In this document: piece by piece, positions 12,286 through 24,659 of the stretch
Layout: each line of letters starts with the position of its first letter
Numbering within the stretch: position 1 is the first letter of the stretch
Assembly: GCA_028023455.1 (NCBI GenBank)
Contig: JAQFVV010006203.1
Location: 10,016,876-10,080,875, forward strand
DNA from: Epiperipatus broadwayi
Taxonomy: Eukaryota > Onychophora > Udeonychophora > Euonychophora > Peripatidae
Length of the DNA: 64,000 bases
Direction: 5' to 3'
Program-made: the position numbers and the translations under genes
The notes under the pieces: model-generated
What the model saw: the letters and a program-made list of their open reading frames with translations, nothing else
The model's database searches: none
What the model was told of the DNA's origin: nothing

Positions 12286-13170
12286 ATGATAATGAAGCTA
12301 AAAATAACAGCATTTAATATCAGAGGGCTCAACTCAGTCAACAAAATATATCAGCTACAACAATGGATAAAGATAACACAACCTCATATACTAGGACTTC
12401 TAGAAACTAAAATATATAGTGGCTCACAAATTGACCTCTCAGTACATATAAGTAGAGAAGGTTACTGTGCACACTCTAGAGACACATCATCTCCCTCAGG
12501 GGGTACTGCACTGCTCTTAACATCAAGTTGTCCATTTGACTCATTTAAAAATCATATATATAAATGCAAATTTACTAATAGTAACTTTTAGTCATCAAAT
12601 CATCACACTAAACATTATATTTGTGTATATCCCACTGAGTCCTACAATTGTCTCAAATACTATATTAAACATAAACTCCTTACTTGCTCTAATTCACATC
12701 CAACTATACTAATTGGGGATTTCAACATGAGATATCAAGAGTGCATTTTAAAGTGGCTACATCAAATATCAATCCCACTTATGAGTGCAGAGGATTTTCT
12801 GTCAAATGATGCAATTACCTTTCACAATAGACGTCATACATCAAGGATTGATCTGTGCTTTTATTCACCTATGCTATACCATCAAATCAGCCTAAACACC
12901 AACCCATCTCCCATCTCTGATCACTCTGCACAAACCATACTAATTAATCTGACAGAAATCCAAACAACTGCAATTACACATGGTAAAACTATCAGAATCC
13001 TGCTTCCAACTTCTATCCCAGAATTTATTTTTTCAGAAACATATATAATGCTTCACGAAATAAAAAATATGCAACTTAACCCCATTCAAAGATACCTAGC
13101 ATTTATAAACATTTTATCATTTAATATAGATCACATTACATGCAAATCCTCCCACCCTCAAGACTCCTAG
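12286..13170 (+). pseudogene. LINE ORF2, apurinic-type endonuclease domain
   Basis: One frame runs from ATG 12286 to 13170, interrupted once by TAG at 12589-12591. It has the exonuclease-endonuclease-phosphatase order: TAFNIRGLNS, then GLLETK (catalytic Glu), SGGTALLL, then ILIGDFNM at 12712-12729, RIDLCFYSP, and ISDHSAQTILI with the terminal SDH. This domain nicks target DNA for target-primed reverse transcription. Reading past the one stop (SSNHH, VYPTESYN) keeps the domain in register, so it was inactivated rather late. The frame is lost near 13140-13170, where the reverse transcriptase frame takes over. Confidence 0.85.
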
Positions 13171-14690
13171 CTCTGGTTGATGAAATACAGAAACGGATTA
13201 CAATGATAAACCCAACACACACCAGTCAACAACATATATGCAGGCTTACACAAACATACAATAATATATGTAACCACCTGAAAAATTACCTAGCAATAAA
13301 AAAGAGTAAAGTCTGCCTCAGCCAACAACACCCATGGACAAGAAAATACATTCACTGGGCCTTGGGCTACCCATCCACTGTCAGAGTGTCAATGGCACTC
13401 ACAGAGCAGGGGCTCGCATATGCAGGAAATAATATGTTAAAACTGATCTATCAGCATTTCAAACAAAAGCTGCAAGCATACCACCTGGTCAAATATAATT
13501 CTAATGTCCTTGGAAAACCAGAAACAAACACCCAATATAACATCACTGAATCTGCTACTAAAATGGCAAAAGTACCTAATGCATGTCACCCAGGAACACA
13601 TGAAATCCCCAAATTTGTCCTTGCATATCTCAGTCAGTTCACTAGCCAATATTTATGTGACTCTCAAAACCCATCTAACAAAAAATTCATAACACCCAAA
13701 TTTTTTTCCCCCAAAAACCACCCCCCTTAAAAAAAAAAAAACTCCATATATCAACACTATCCAACCTACAACCAATCTCAATGTGGCCACTTACCATTAA
13801 AATAATTTAAAAAGTACTCAAAGACAGCCTAGAGTCCACATATTCTACCACTAATTTCACACAACTAGTTTGCAATGAAGCAATAATCAACTGCACAGGC
13901 TGCAATGACATTCAAAACAGTTATAAACTCAATACGGGACAGGAAGAAGTATGCACCAATTGCAATTCAACTTGATATAGAAGTGACTTTTGACTCAGTT
14001 GACATCAATACATTAATCAATATGCTAGCTGACACCATGATTTCATGACTTATCTGTACCTGCTCACAAACCTACTACTTAGCAGAGAAATACATATCAC
14101 ACTCAATGGCAAAAATTATCCATCATTCATTCCCCACAATCCATATTCCAAGGCTCACCACTCAGCTCACTGCTATTTACTTTTTACATCAACCCACTCA
14201 TACTCAAAATTTAGCAGGGTATCAAATTCATCCAGATATCAAGCACATCACAACAGATAGCCTGAATTTCATATATGGATAACATCACAGTCTTCTTACC
14301 ATCAAGAAAACAGATATCAATATTATAGAAAATACTTCAAGATTTTCAAGAAACACACTATCTAAAATTTAATCAAAACAAGACTGCTGCTTGATCACTA
14401 TACACCAGTAAGCCATGCATGCAAATTTTTCAAGCCAAACTGTCTGCTTTCCTCGGCTTTCCTTTCTACGTGGGAACAAACACTATAAGGCAAAAATCCA
14501 GAACAAGTTAAAAGATGAAGCAGAATGGATCACTGCTTCACTATCAAAAGCATACCTCTCAATATATGCTAGAGTACAATTGTTCAATCAGCTGGTGATT
14601 ACCAAGAAAATCTATTATTCTCCCATAATTCCAATTCTCCAAAGCTTTTACATCAAAAATCTCTTCATATTGCAATAAATTTCTATGGAA
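13140..14690 (+). pseudogene. LINE ORF2, reverse transcriptase domain (broken)
   Basis: The frame 13140-13730 covers the linker, for example TRKYIHWALGYPSTVR. After a short break, reverse transcriptase motif A is visible as QLDIEVTFDSVD at about 13968-14003, in the same frame, and 14045-14260 and 14415-14678 hold later pieces. The expected YxDD box is not visible intact; the stretch around 14275 reads YG-stop-H. Many stops make it inactive. Confidence 0.75.
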
Positions 14691-15099
14691 TAGAAAGACA
14701 GTTTCAATATCTGCAAAACACCTTAATTGTACCAGCAATACACAATGGTTTGGTGCTACATAACATAGATATTTTTCGAATACAAAAGATTGCAAACCTT
14801 ATAATAGACACCCTCAGACATTTCTCAGAATTCCAGTATAATACAAATAATACTTACAGACAAACCTCCACCTTCACATTGCTATCTATCATCAGTTATA
14901 AACCAGTTCAGAATCACACTCAAATGTCACTACAAACAACAACAAAATCTTCATATTGGCAGATATATGCAATGGTATACCCAGGATATACATCAGATAT
15001 TTCAACACAGATGCTCTGAATAAACAAGACAGCTGCTTAAAAAATTTGAAAAATGGTCCATGGAGCTCAAATTCTTTGATTTCCTCCTGAAACTAAATC

Positions 15100-15524
15100 T
15101 ATTTGCTTTGCCAACATCATATTTCTTAAGATACAGATGATTGTTTGCAAAAATAGACCCCTTATGCACACTATGCCACCAAACATAAGAAACTCAATGA
15201 CATCTGTTTTACAACTGCCCAGCATTAAACAATATTTGGCATGAAATAACGAATATATTTAAAAAACCAAACATCTCCTTGCAAGATATTGTGATTATCA
15301 GTGCATTCCGCAGAACATCCACCCCAACAATCCGAGCAGCAATCTTTGTGCTTCATGCATTTTGGTGCATGCAATGCACATTCACTTTTGGCAAAAATAC
15401 AAGGTGGCATTCATCAACTTTTCACAACAAGTTAGCACAATTAAAAAACAAAGACAATAAAATAGCACACCCAGACATTTTTGCGGCTACTTGGTCACTT
15501 GTAAAACAACGCTCTAATCTCTAA
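15100..15524 (+). pseudogene. LINE ORF2 C-terminal zinc-knuckle region
   Basis: The segment reads CTLCHQT, then stop, ET, stop, HLFYNCPALNNIWHEI: the C-x2-C, H-x4-C pattern of the zf-RVT domain at the end of many LINE ORF2 proteins. It then stays open as IISAFRRTSTPTIRAAIF to a stop at 15522-15524. Two in-frame stops interrupt the knuckle. Confidence 0.7.
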
Positions 15525-15674
15525 TAGTTCTGCCTTTTCTCAATAATAGACTCAGAGAACAAGAAAATGGTCAGCAAAAAATTCATGAATCAATAAATGA
15601 TAACTTAGGATAAAAAATCCATTGCTCACCCTGTATGTATCTGTAAGAAATTGGAAAGAACCTAAACACAATAT

Positions 15675-15950
15675 ATATATTGTAACGTTTTTCGTTTTGC
15701 TAGGCCTCTTACACGCTAATATAAACTGCGCGTGAGTTGATCAAGCTATGTCAAAAAAGAAGAAAGTTACATTTCTATTCTAAAAACATAGCTATATTTC
15801 CTGATCAACTCGGCCTAGAATTATTGCTAAGTACAATCGTGAGCTGACTCAGTTTTTAATTTCTACATGAGGGCACAGAGTCATTAGACCCACTAGTCCT
15901 CAAACATATTTAACTCGTAAACTAACAGAAAAAACAATGCTTTTAAACAA
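15675..15950. repeat. Unplaced repeat with a short inverted repeat
   Basis: GAGTTGATCAAGCTATGT (from 15733) pairs with ACATAGC and TGATCAACTC ending near 15811. The block starts with TGTAACG, a common LTR start, after a short TA run. No second LTR was seen, so a solo-LTR reading is only a guess. Confidence 0.35.
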
Positions 15951-16087
15951 ATCAGTATACCTCCTACCGTAATGAGAATTAATTATTTAAGATTATTATT
16001 CCTGGGCTTATTCAAAAATATTGGAATAAAGTTACATTTTTAAAATCTTAATAAACTACTAATAGATTTAATAATAAAAAATAATAA

Positions 16088-16580
<493 letters not shown>

Positions 16581-16597
16581 ATATAGGTCAGAGTAAA

Positions 16598-16690
16598 ACT
16601 CAATATACATTTCAAAATAAGATTAATCAACAGATGAAAAAGGCAATATACATTTCAAAGTAAGATTAATCAACAGATGAAAAAGGTAAG
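16598..16690. repeat. Tandem duplication of about 43 bp, two copies
   Basis: CAATATACATTTCAAA-TAAGATTAATCAACAGATGAAAAAGG (broken here at one variable base) appears twice in a row. Confidence 0.9.
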
Positions 16691-17039
16691 GTCAAGTTTT
16701 GAAACTATGGGATTTTTCCCCAAAGTTTGTTATCAAATTGGAATCCCATGAAAAGTAAGATTAAAATAATTATTTTTTGTGTTGCTTTATTTTTTTTACC
16801 TTATTGGGATTTTTTAATATATAGTATGATAGAAGGATATAATATAATACTAATGGTTTTCCTTCTGAGATGAAGATTTTTTTGGCATCTGAATAGTTCA
16901 ATAGTTGTTTACTGATTAATAAATTGGAGATCATGTCTTTTATATTGCTCAAATGTCTGAAATAGGCAAAATAAAATTTGTTTTATAATCTGAAAGATTA
17001 TTAAACCGATAAAAAAATGATTTACACAGAAGCAAAATT

Positions 17040-17230
17040 ATGGTAGCGATCACACAGTGCAAGCCAGAGTCATCAATGAATGTAGGAAGGTTTGTGTGTA
17101 AAATCCCTATCTAGTGCCTACTCATCCAATATCCCCAAACTAGTTTCTAGTTTGTGGATTTCATCAGTGAAAAACCTTGGAGTCTGAGAGAACAGCAGCT
17201 AGGTCCTGGAATCTAATGCTCCAACAGTCA
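17040..17230 (-). repeat. Repeat remnant with hammerhead-like core, minus strand
   Basis: On the minus strand CTGATGA (17161-17167) is followed 13 nt later by GAAAC (17143-17147) and a GGGGAT-like tail. The same arrangement is found at 5878-5906 (minus) and 44983-45030 (plus). The 13 nt between do not form a good stem. No open frame. Confidence 0.45.
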
Positions 17231-17618
17231 TCTTTTACCTTTTTAGCTAACTATATAACTACTGTATATCGAGTTTTGCCTCTGTGTAAACAGTTTGTGT
17301 ATGCATAAAGAATGGTGATCATGTGATATTTATTTAGTGGTTTAAAAAATGATTTATGGTTTTTATTATGATAATAAGAATGGTAAATTGTTATAACGGT
17401 TATGTCCCATTTGATCATTAAAAATAATGAATAGAGATTCGATCCAGAAATGTTACGATTCTTTAAATCATTCACAATATAATAATAAATTATTAAACAT
17501 AGTATGATTTTTAACTACAATTTTACAAATGCATTTGCTATGTCCAGCTTATTATATTTGAAAAGTACAATATTATATTTATAATATAATATTATATGTA
17601 TAACACAAGTTATATTAG

Positions 17619-17620
<2 letters not shown>

Positions 17621-17673
<53 letters not shown>
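17621..17673. repeat. (TA)n microsatellite 40 bp upstream of an exon
   Basis: A pure TA run ends 39 bp before the acceptor of exon 17713-17841. Confidence 0.95.
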
Positions 17674-17677
<4 letters not shown>

Positions 17678-17712
17678 TGAATTACTGAGAACATCTTTGA
17701 TATATAAAATAG

Positions 17713-17841
17713 TTTGTTCCAGAATCTCCAAGATATAGCCTTGCCGCAGGATACGAAAACGAAGCAGAAAATACATTAAAAAAATTGACGCAGTTTAATA
17801 ACAAAGTACTGCCAGAGGGGAAATTACAAATGACAAATCAG
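17713..17841 (+). CDS. SVOP-like: SVOP-like MFS transporter, exon 'b' (PESPRY motif)
   Basis: This is 43 codons in phase 0 at both ends, with acceptor AAAATAG ending at 17712 and donor GTAAAA at 17842. The product starts FVPESPRYSLAAGYENEAE, continues LKKLTQFNNKVLPEGKL and ends TNQ. PES[PA]R[YF] directly after TM6 is a hallmark of the SVOP/SV2 and sugar-transporter branches of the major facilitator superfamily, and the following amphipathic stretch (A-x-TL-x-x-[IL]) is the cytoplasmic TM6-TM7 linker. It continues the previous exon without a gap (PFLY-FVPES). The acceptor is poor: no pyrimidine tract is visible, only a TA run. The exon lies outside any long open frame and was found by motif. 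Confidence 0.92.
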
Positions 17842-20647
17842 GTAAAAATAAATAAATAAAGGCTAGATGACCTACTTTTGGCTTTATTGTAAAAAAAATC
17901 TGAAAGTTTTGATGATTGAATTCTACTTGTAATTATAAATTGGTCTATTTCCATGGATCTAGAATTAACTCTTAAATGCTTTTATAAAAATTCAAACTTT
18001 ACTTAAACTTTTCAAATATATTCATCTGTTAAGTAAGAGCTTACAGTTTAATATATAACACAGACTCTTGAATGGTATTATTCTTTTCTCTTTTTCAGTG
18101 TTGCTGATCTGACCATTTACAGTACTAGCACTTTAAATTTATGAATATTAAATTTAAGATGACACTTTAAAGAATTAGACTATTCTGTCAAAGCATCTAT
18201 CAGACTCCTGATTTACTTAATTTTTTTAAGGTCTGAAGGTCAATGGGTTATTCAAACATTGCAAATTTCACGTTATATTGATTTATGGGTTTATTGGCTA
18301 TTATTATGTGACTAGCTTCTCTAAATTTTCTTTTTTTTTTCTTTTCTCCTTCAATATTTTTGTTATTTCTCAATTGAACAGATTTATTGGTATGTTTATG
18401 GTCTTCTATTTTTGATACATCTGCCTTTTCCTTTTAATCATTAGTTTTTGATCTTTTAATCATTTTGCAATGGGTTGACTGGTTTTATGATATATGTCCC
18501 ATATTTACATGATATATTATAGATGCAGTTTTATGTTTTTCAGCATTTCTGCTTGTACTATGACTTTGAAAAGTTATTCTTTTGAATCAACATATCACAA
18601 TAGTTTTAACCAAGCCACAATATACTATAAGGAATTCTAGCTCCTGCAAAACCCAAGCTGGAAATGCAGAAAAACAAAATTGCATCATTGAAATATTATG
18701 TAAATGTGAAAAATCATATATTAATAAAGTCAGTTGACCCAGAGAAAAATAATTAGAAGATCCTACATATACCAAGGACATTTATTTGATTGTTAAAGGA
18801 TAAGAATATTGTGAAAAGAGAGAAAAAATTAAAAGCAAAACATTTAATGAGACTACTAATATGAAAATAAGCAAATAATCTCATAAGTTAATCTAATATG
18901 ATAATTCATAATGCTTTGAAACCATTCACTAACTTCACCATTAAAAAATATGGAGAAATAAAAATATTCCTCATAGATAAGAATATACTTCTTCTGAGTA
19001 TTGTCTTTGACAAATAACCTAGTTGGTTACTGTTACTCTAAATTCATATTCATAAAATTAAAGATCCCAGGATTTATTCCTATGCTAGCACTAATTATTG
19101 CTTAAGACAGAAAAATCACAAATTATACAGTAATCTGTATGCTATTACTAACAGCTAAATATATTTAAAAATTTAAATAAAATTTTATTTTTTTCTAAAG
19201 ACCTTTACCAATTCCTGATGATGAAAATAGGAAAATAATTCAATACATATTTATATATACTCACAAGTTTTTGATTATTTATATAGTCCATTAATAAATC
19301 ATATATGCACAGATATATATTGTATAGATAAATAATTCAAAAAATAAATACATACAACACCTATATAAGAAAAGCATGTTTAATACTTTAATAATATAGC
19401 ATGGTGAACATACTTTTGACTAACTGATAGTCATATTCATTTTTGAGAAAAGTTTTAAAAAATTGGAATTATGGATTAATAAGTAAATAATTGGTTGAAT
19501 AGAAAAATTAGTAGTTAAATAAATAGATATGTAAACAATTAAAAAATAAGGTCTATACACAAATAAAAAAAATAGTTAAATAAGTATACAGACAGTGAAT
19601 TAAATAAATAAATAAGAGACAGATACATAGATAAATGGTTGGTTTGGATAAATAGATAAGACTTTGTAGGGGGATAGGTAGGTGGTATTTAGATGACTAG
19701 ATACATAAAAGGAGAGACAGAAGTAGGCAAATCTCTGACAAACTCCCACTACTAATAATTACACACCCAAGTTTTTTCGGGCAGAAACCCCTAAGAATAA
19801 AGCAGACACATGTAGTTCCATTTATTCTTGAAGCTTTTGATATTAATAAATCTTGGACTTGTCTGCTTGGGTTTTTTATTTCATATATACATTTGATGTT
19901 GTGTTTATTAATATTTATAGATCAATATCTATGTAGATAAATGAATAGATAGACAGATAACAGAGTGTTAGATAAGTAGATGATAATTTTTGTATAGATA
20001 TTAAATGGATGGCTAGATGGATGGATTGATAATGAAAGAATAAATAGATTGGTGAATAGCTAGAAAGGGAAGCAGCAGTAGACAAATCACAACAATCTCT
20101 CAATTAGAAAAATTTCTGAAAATAAAACAGTCCTTTCACAGTTCCATTATTCTTAAAGCTTCCACTATAATAAAGATGTGGGTGTACGTATTTATTGGTA
20201 ACCTATGGGAGACTTGTCTATTTCTACTTCTATTTCATCTATATATTTTTATTAACATTTGTAGATAGATATAAATAGACAGCTAGATATAAGAATGAAT
20301 GGATGGATGGCCATATAAATAGATGGCTAGACAGATAGGTGAATAAATGAATGGGTAGATAGAAGGAATGATAGATAGTGAGTGGATGGACATATAGATA
20401 GTTATGCAGATAGATAGAAATATATATAAATAGATGAATTACAGTTGGATAAATAGGTAGATGGATAGATGAATAAGTGCTTGAAGGGTATGTAAATGGA
20501 TAGACTGATAGGCAGGCAAGCAGATAATAAGCCAAGAGTTATTATGTAGGCATTTACTAAACATTTGTTTACGTAATTATTTATTTTCACTATAATAATA
20601 ACTTTATCAATGCAATTAAATGAAACTTTTTTTCTCTCTCAATATAG
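17842..20647 (+). other. SVOP-like gene, intron between exons 'b' and 'c' (2.8 kb)
   Basis: A phase-0 intron. The first half is plain A+T-rich sequence; the second is a degenerate tetranucleotide repeat (19480-20520). Confidence 0.9.
19480..20520. repeat. Degenerate (ATAG)n/(ATGG)n array with a duplicated 340-bp block
   Basis: ATAGATAG, ATGGATGG and AAATAAAT units alternate over about 1 kb. A block starting near 19725 (GTAGGCAAATC and CACTACTAATAA, then GTTCCATTTATTCTT-AAGCTT) recurs near 20070 (GTAGACAAATC, then GTTCCATTATTCTTAAAGCTT). Minus-strand frames rich in YLSI are artefacts. Confidence 0.8.
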
Positions 20648-20801
20648 CTTTCTTTAGGAAAGATTTTGGATATATTTTCTGGTACAACAGGACGCACGAC
20701 TACACATTTGTGGATCATCTGGTTTATAACAAATTTTTGTTATTATGGCAGTGTGTTGTTAACTTCTGAAATTTTGAGTGCAGATAATGCTTGTCTTATA
20801 G
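20648..20801 (+). CDS. SVOP-like: SVOP-like MFS transporter, exon 'c' (TM7)
   Basis: Acceptor CTCTCTCAATATAG, with a good pyrimidine tract, ends at 20647; donor GTAAAATC at 20802. The exon holds 51 codons plus one base (phase 1). It reads LSLGKILDIFSG, then TTTHLWIIWFITNFCYYGSV and LLTSEILSADNACLI. SVOP has GK-x-x-DLF, then [20 protein letters not shown] and TTELF, then C in the same places. This covers the end of the cytoplasmic loop, TM7 and the start of the extracellular loop. The last G joins AC of the next exon to make Asp. Confidence 0.93.
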
Positions 20802-20829
20802 GTAAAATCTAAAGTACTAAAAATTAAAT

Positions 20830-22860
20830 TATTTTAAATTCATAAGTGAATGTAAAAGAAACTATAATTTTATTAAATTGACAATAAAAAGGTAATTGTT
20901 GACTGTTCAAAGCATTTTCTTAGCAATATAACGATCTTTTTTTTAATTTTGTGTAAATCCACAAATAAATGGAATCATTTATTATTTGGAAAATTCATAG
21001 GAATTTGAGTACTGCAAGTGGCAAAAATTGAGCGATGTCTCATGAAGTTTGAGTTTCAGAGTCTGCCATTCTAATATTGCAATAAATCATGTAGATTTTT
21101 TATATTCTTCAGAGTTATATGCTCTAAAGTCTGTCTTTCTATAACAATACTAAATCATGGTAAGATTTCTTATATTTCTTAGACTATACTACCCTATCAC
21201 CAGATTAAATCATGTAAGGCTTCTTCTATGCTTCTTAATCATGCATAGTAAAATTTTAATGATTACCTTGAATGCAAACAAAAAATTTGTAATTAAACAA
21301 ATAATCATTGATGTGCATAAAATTCACTTATAAGCAAAAAATTGGAAATGCAACAAGATAAATTTTAATGGTGAATTTTACTAACAAATAAAATAAAAAT
21401 AGATATATGATATGTTGTTCCTGATAATCATGTGACATTTGAACATTAATGTGATGAGCTGAGGACAACAATCTAATTTACCAAACTGAAAATGTTTTTA
21501 TTTCTGTCATCTAGGGATTAATCTATATATCTTTATCTTGAGTCTAGCCATTCATCACTGTGCAGAATGGTATAGAGAAATATTCAGTAACAAACTACCT
21601 TTAAAAATGATTATTTTGTATTCTTTATTGAATTAAAGATAAAAAATTTAAATGAAAATGTTATAAATCCTATTTTTATCACTTTGTTTTGTTAAATATT
21701 ATCTTTTACCATGGCTCTCTTCTAACATGTCTTAAGTTTTATTTGCATGATGTTCCATATGCAATTATTCAGATGGTTAGCAAAGTTGAACTTAATCTTG
21801 CCTTTAGTTGTGCATGTAATTCTATTTCTACAATAATAATTTTATTTATGAATTAATAAATTTTAACAAAAAGGTGAGGCAGAAAATTATAAATTGGGAA
21901 ACTAATTAATACAAAAGATATGAATGAATAAAACAAAAATCATTTTGGAAAAAACTGAAATACTATAGTTAAAAAATTTATATACAAGCAAACAATAAAT
22001 ATGTTTTTTAGAGTGTCATGAATTTATAGCATTTTACATTGGTGTTTCTAGAAAAAGAACAAAGAAGATATATATGATTACAAGGAATCACATAAATAAT
22101 TTTCACAATAAGATAAATATTTTGTAAAATATTAATAAAGAGTAAATCATCAGTTTAAATGGCTTATTACAAAGACTTTTCAAATTTTTTTTCATAAAGA
22201 AGACAGTATTCACCAGATTTTTATATCATCAGATGGGAACATTTGAATGCTTTTTCCATCCTTATTTTATCCTCTTACTAAAAATTGGTAGACATCTATT
22301 TACTAACCAATATCATATAATTATTTGAGTTAACTATGGACCTGATAACTGAAAAATATCCCAAGCTTGTTGATAAAAATTTCCAATATATTTAGCCCAG
22401 ATTTAAATTTAAATTGTAGACATAACATATGGATGCAGTAACATTGATTGATAGTATCTTTTAAAAGTGGCATATTTAGTTAAAGATGTTTAATTATTAT
22501 AATAATTTACCTGAAATCACATTTGGATTTTAAATGAGAAGATAGTTGGCATACAGAAATATAATTTTTTCATATAGCAGCTTAGATAAGTTTTAATCTT
22601 ATATAAACTTAATTTTTTATAAAATTCAAATTCATGCAATAATTAGAAAGTAATATTTATCTATTTCAAATATAAAAATAGTTATATAATTTCACAGAAG
22701 AGGTTTTCCGTTTGAATTGTTGAATATCATAAGTTGTAACTAATTGACTTTACAATACAGCAAAGTATCAAGATAGATTCAAAATTTGTTTCACTAATAT
22801 TAATAATAAGTAAATGATTTTTGATCGCCCAAGAAATGTATTCTAATTTACATTTGTTTA
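20830..22860. other. Intron sequence, nothing recognised
   Basis: A+T-rich, with only short frames. Short diverged repeats occur at 21050-21230, where three similar phrases ending TTCTTA-ATATTCTT follow one another about 65 bp apart. Confidence 0.4.
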
Positions 22861-22874
22861 TTTTCTTAATTTAG

Positions 22875-22991
22875 GTGTTTAGTGGAGCTGCAATATATGC
22901 TATATCAATATACATTACTATCAAAAGTGTAAATAAACAAAAAAAGCAAACATATTACAATTTACTAAATTTAATAAACTGTATAATATAG
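22875..22991 (+). CDS. Possible terminal exon resembling TM12 of an SVOP-like transporter
   Basis: A strong acceptor (TTTGTTTATTTTCTTAATTTAG ends at 22874, here broken for display as TTTGTTTA and TTTTCTTAATTTAG) precedes 38 codons ending in TAG at 22989-22991: VFSGAAIYAISIYITIKSV followed by NKQKKQTYYNLLN. A helix starting [VY]-[YF]-SG-[AC] and then a basic tail is how SVOP ends (VYSG, TM12, short tail). AATAAA occurs at 23077-23082. It is out of order here, upstream of the TM8-TM10 exons. Splicing from the phase-1 donor at 20802 would give an immediate stop (GGT GTT TAG), so in this frame it would need a phase-0 donor. It could belong to another gene copy, be an alternative 3' end, or be chance. 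Confidence 0.4.
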   Translation: MFSGAAIYAISIYITIKSVNKQKKQTYYNLLNLINCII

Positions 22992-23198
22992 CAGCAGTTA
23001 TTTTTCCATTTCAAAACTCTATAAACAATCACATTTAGCAGTAATGTTATTATTTGATGTATAAAGTATTTCATGTAATAAAATGTTTTCTAAATATAAA
23101 GCTAAAAGTTTTATGACTTTCAATAAAATTCATAAAACATGTTTCTTAATTGAGAAAATGAAAGTTAGTCATTTAGTAGCAGCAGGAAAAAAAATTGT

Positions 23199-23238
23199 AA
23201 ATCATTTATATATTGCATAAATCATTTATATATTGCAT
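23199..23238. repeat. Perfect tandem duplication of 20 bp
   Basis: AAATCATTTATATATTGCAT occurs twice in a row. Confidence 0.9.
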
Positions 23239-23829
23239 CAGAAAGCTTTAGTTCAAAGAGTTTAAATGTGTGTTTGAAATGGATAATGTAAAATAAAAAT
23301 AACTGTATAGATTTCAAAGTCAACACTGACTTGAAAACATCAAGAGGCCATAATCTGCTGATAACAAGATAGCTAATTGTGTTTCCGTAGTGAAAAAGAA
23401 ATTATTGAATAAAAAGCATATCACCCAGAATGTATTTATTTGCCAAAAAAGTCTGACATTTTACTATTCATTTTGTTTGGAAAAAATAAAGATACATTAC
23501 ATTTATTACTATTTTAATTTTTTTGAGTGAATTCAAGTAAATGAACCCATGCAATAAATATTATTAATAATTCTATTATTTTTTTAATTTTGTTTATACT
23601 ATAATCTTAATTTTAAACACATACAATGCACATAGAAAAGCATCTGTGATATATATATATATCGTAACGGAATATAATATCCTGTCACATTATTTTAAAA
23701 TTAAAATAAAAGACCATAAATAAAAATTGATTTATTAAAAAGAAAAAAAAACTTAATTTAAAAACTGTTTAACGTATATATAGATCGCATGATGGACAAC
23801 TTTAAAATATCAATCTTTATATCTTTACT

Positions 23830-23876
23830 TTAGTTAAAGCTGATGAGGATTACCATGTAATCGAAAGTGCTACCAA
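23830..23876 (+). ncRNA. Hammerhead-ribozyme-like motif
   Basis: CTGATGA (23840-23846), an extra G, then a perfect 6-bp stem GATTAC/GTAATC with loop CAT (23848-23862), then GAAA (23863-23866) and GTGCTACC. The core boxes and stem II match a hammerhead, apart from one unpaired G. Stem III would be only two pairs (A-G/C-T), and stem I is not convincing with the present flanks. Penelope-like elements and retrozymes are known to carry such type I hammerheads with minimal stem III. Activity is unproven. Confidence 0.45.
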
Positions 23877-24659
23877 AGAATTTAAACTATAATATTGCAT
23901 TTACTGTTAATTTTTTGTTTTTATTATATATATATGCATGTTGAAAAATACTGTATACATGCAATTCAGAAAAAACAATACTTGTTATATTGTAATCAAA
24001 GCATATCAATAAAATATCTATTATATATAATATACATGAGAGGGGTTTGAAACAAATACAGCTGATAATATGGCTCAATTATATTTCTGAGGTGTTTTTG
24101 GATGTTTTTGATTCATCTGGATTTGTAATATACCAATATTGTCATTTTGTATGAAAAAATATAAAGATGCCAATAGATTAGTTCAGTTACATTTAAGATA
24201 TAACACCATGGCATCTAACTTCATATATTTAAGGCATTTTTGTATAATCTAGTCTAGTATAATGAAAGCAGACTACTCTATTCTGTTTGGTATTTGGACA
24301 TATTTTATCAAAATTACACAGCAGTGAATATGCCTTCTATTAATTTTAGTCTTCAATTTAAAGAAAATCTCCAAGTATTGGAAATAATGATAAAAGTTAT
24401 GTCAGACTTTGCCTATATTACTATATCATCATTTTGATCTTCAACAGCTACTTTAAAAAACTCTTTGGCAAATGGAAAGCTATCTAAAATGTAATAATCA
24501 TACTCTCCATGAAAAATTTTATTAGTAATGTAGCAAATTAATTTGCCTTCCATTGTCTTAATAAAAAAAACTTAAGTAATTCATAATTAGACTTAGAATT
24601 AATGTAAAACATCATCAAATTATCATTTCAACCATTATCAATTGATTGCTAGGTAAAAG

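Larger units (their letters stand above)
11200..15670 (+). mobile_element. Degenerate APE-type non-LTR retrotransposon (LINE)
   Basis: This is an almost complete element in the order ORF1 remnant (11262-12220), endonuclease (12286-13170), reverse transcriptase (13140-14690) and C-terminal zinc-knuckle region (15100-15524). It contains several stops and frameshifts, so it cannot move by itself. It is much richer in C on the + strand than its surroundings (many CCA/ACA codons), which sets it apart from its surroundings and marks it as inserted. The 3' end is near 15660 after a short non-coding tail. No clear target duplication was found. Confidence 0.85.

Noticed and set aside
19915-20590. Minus-strand frames rich in YLSI and YPS
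   Set aside because: They read through the degenerate ATAG/ATGG repeat.
20802-22991. Direct splice from exon 'c' to 22875 producing a membrane helix
   Set aside because: The phase-1 donor would give GGT GTT TAG, an immediate stop; the helix frame needs a phase-0 donor.
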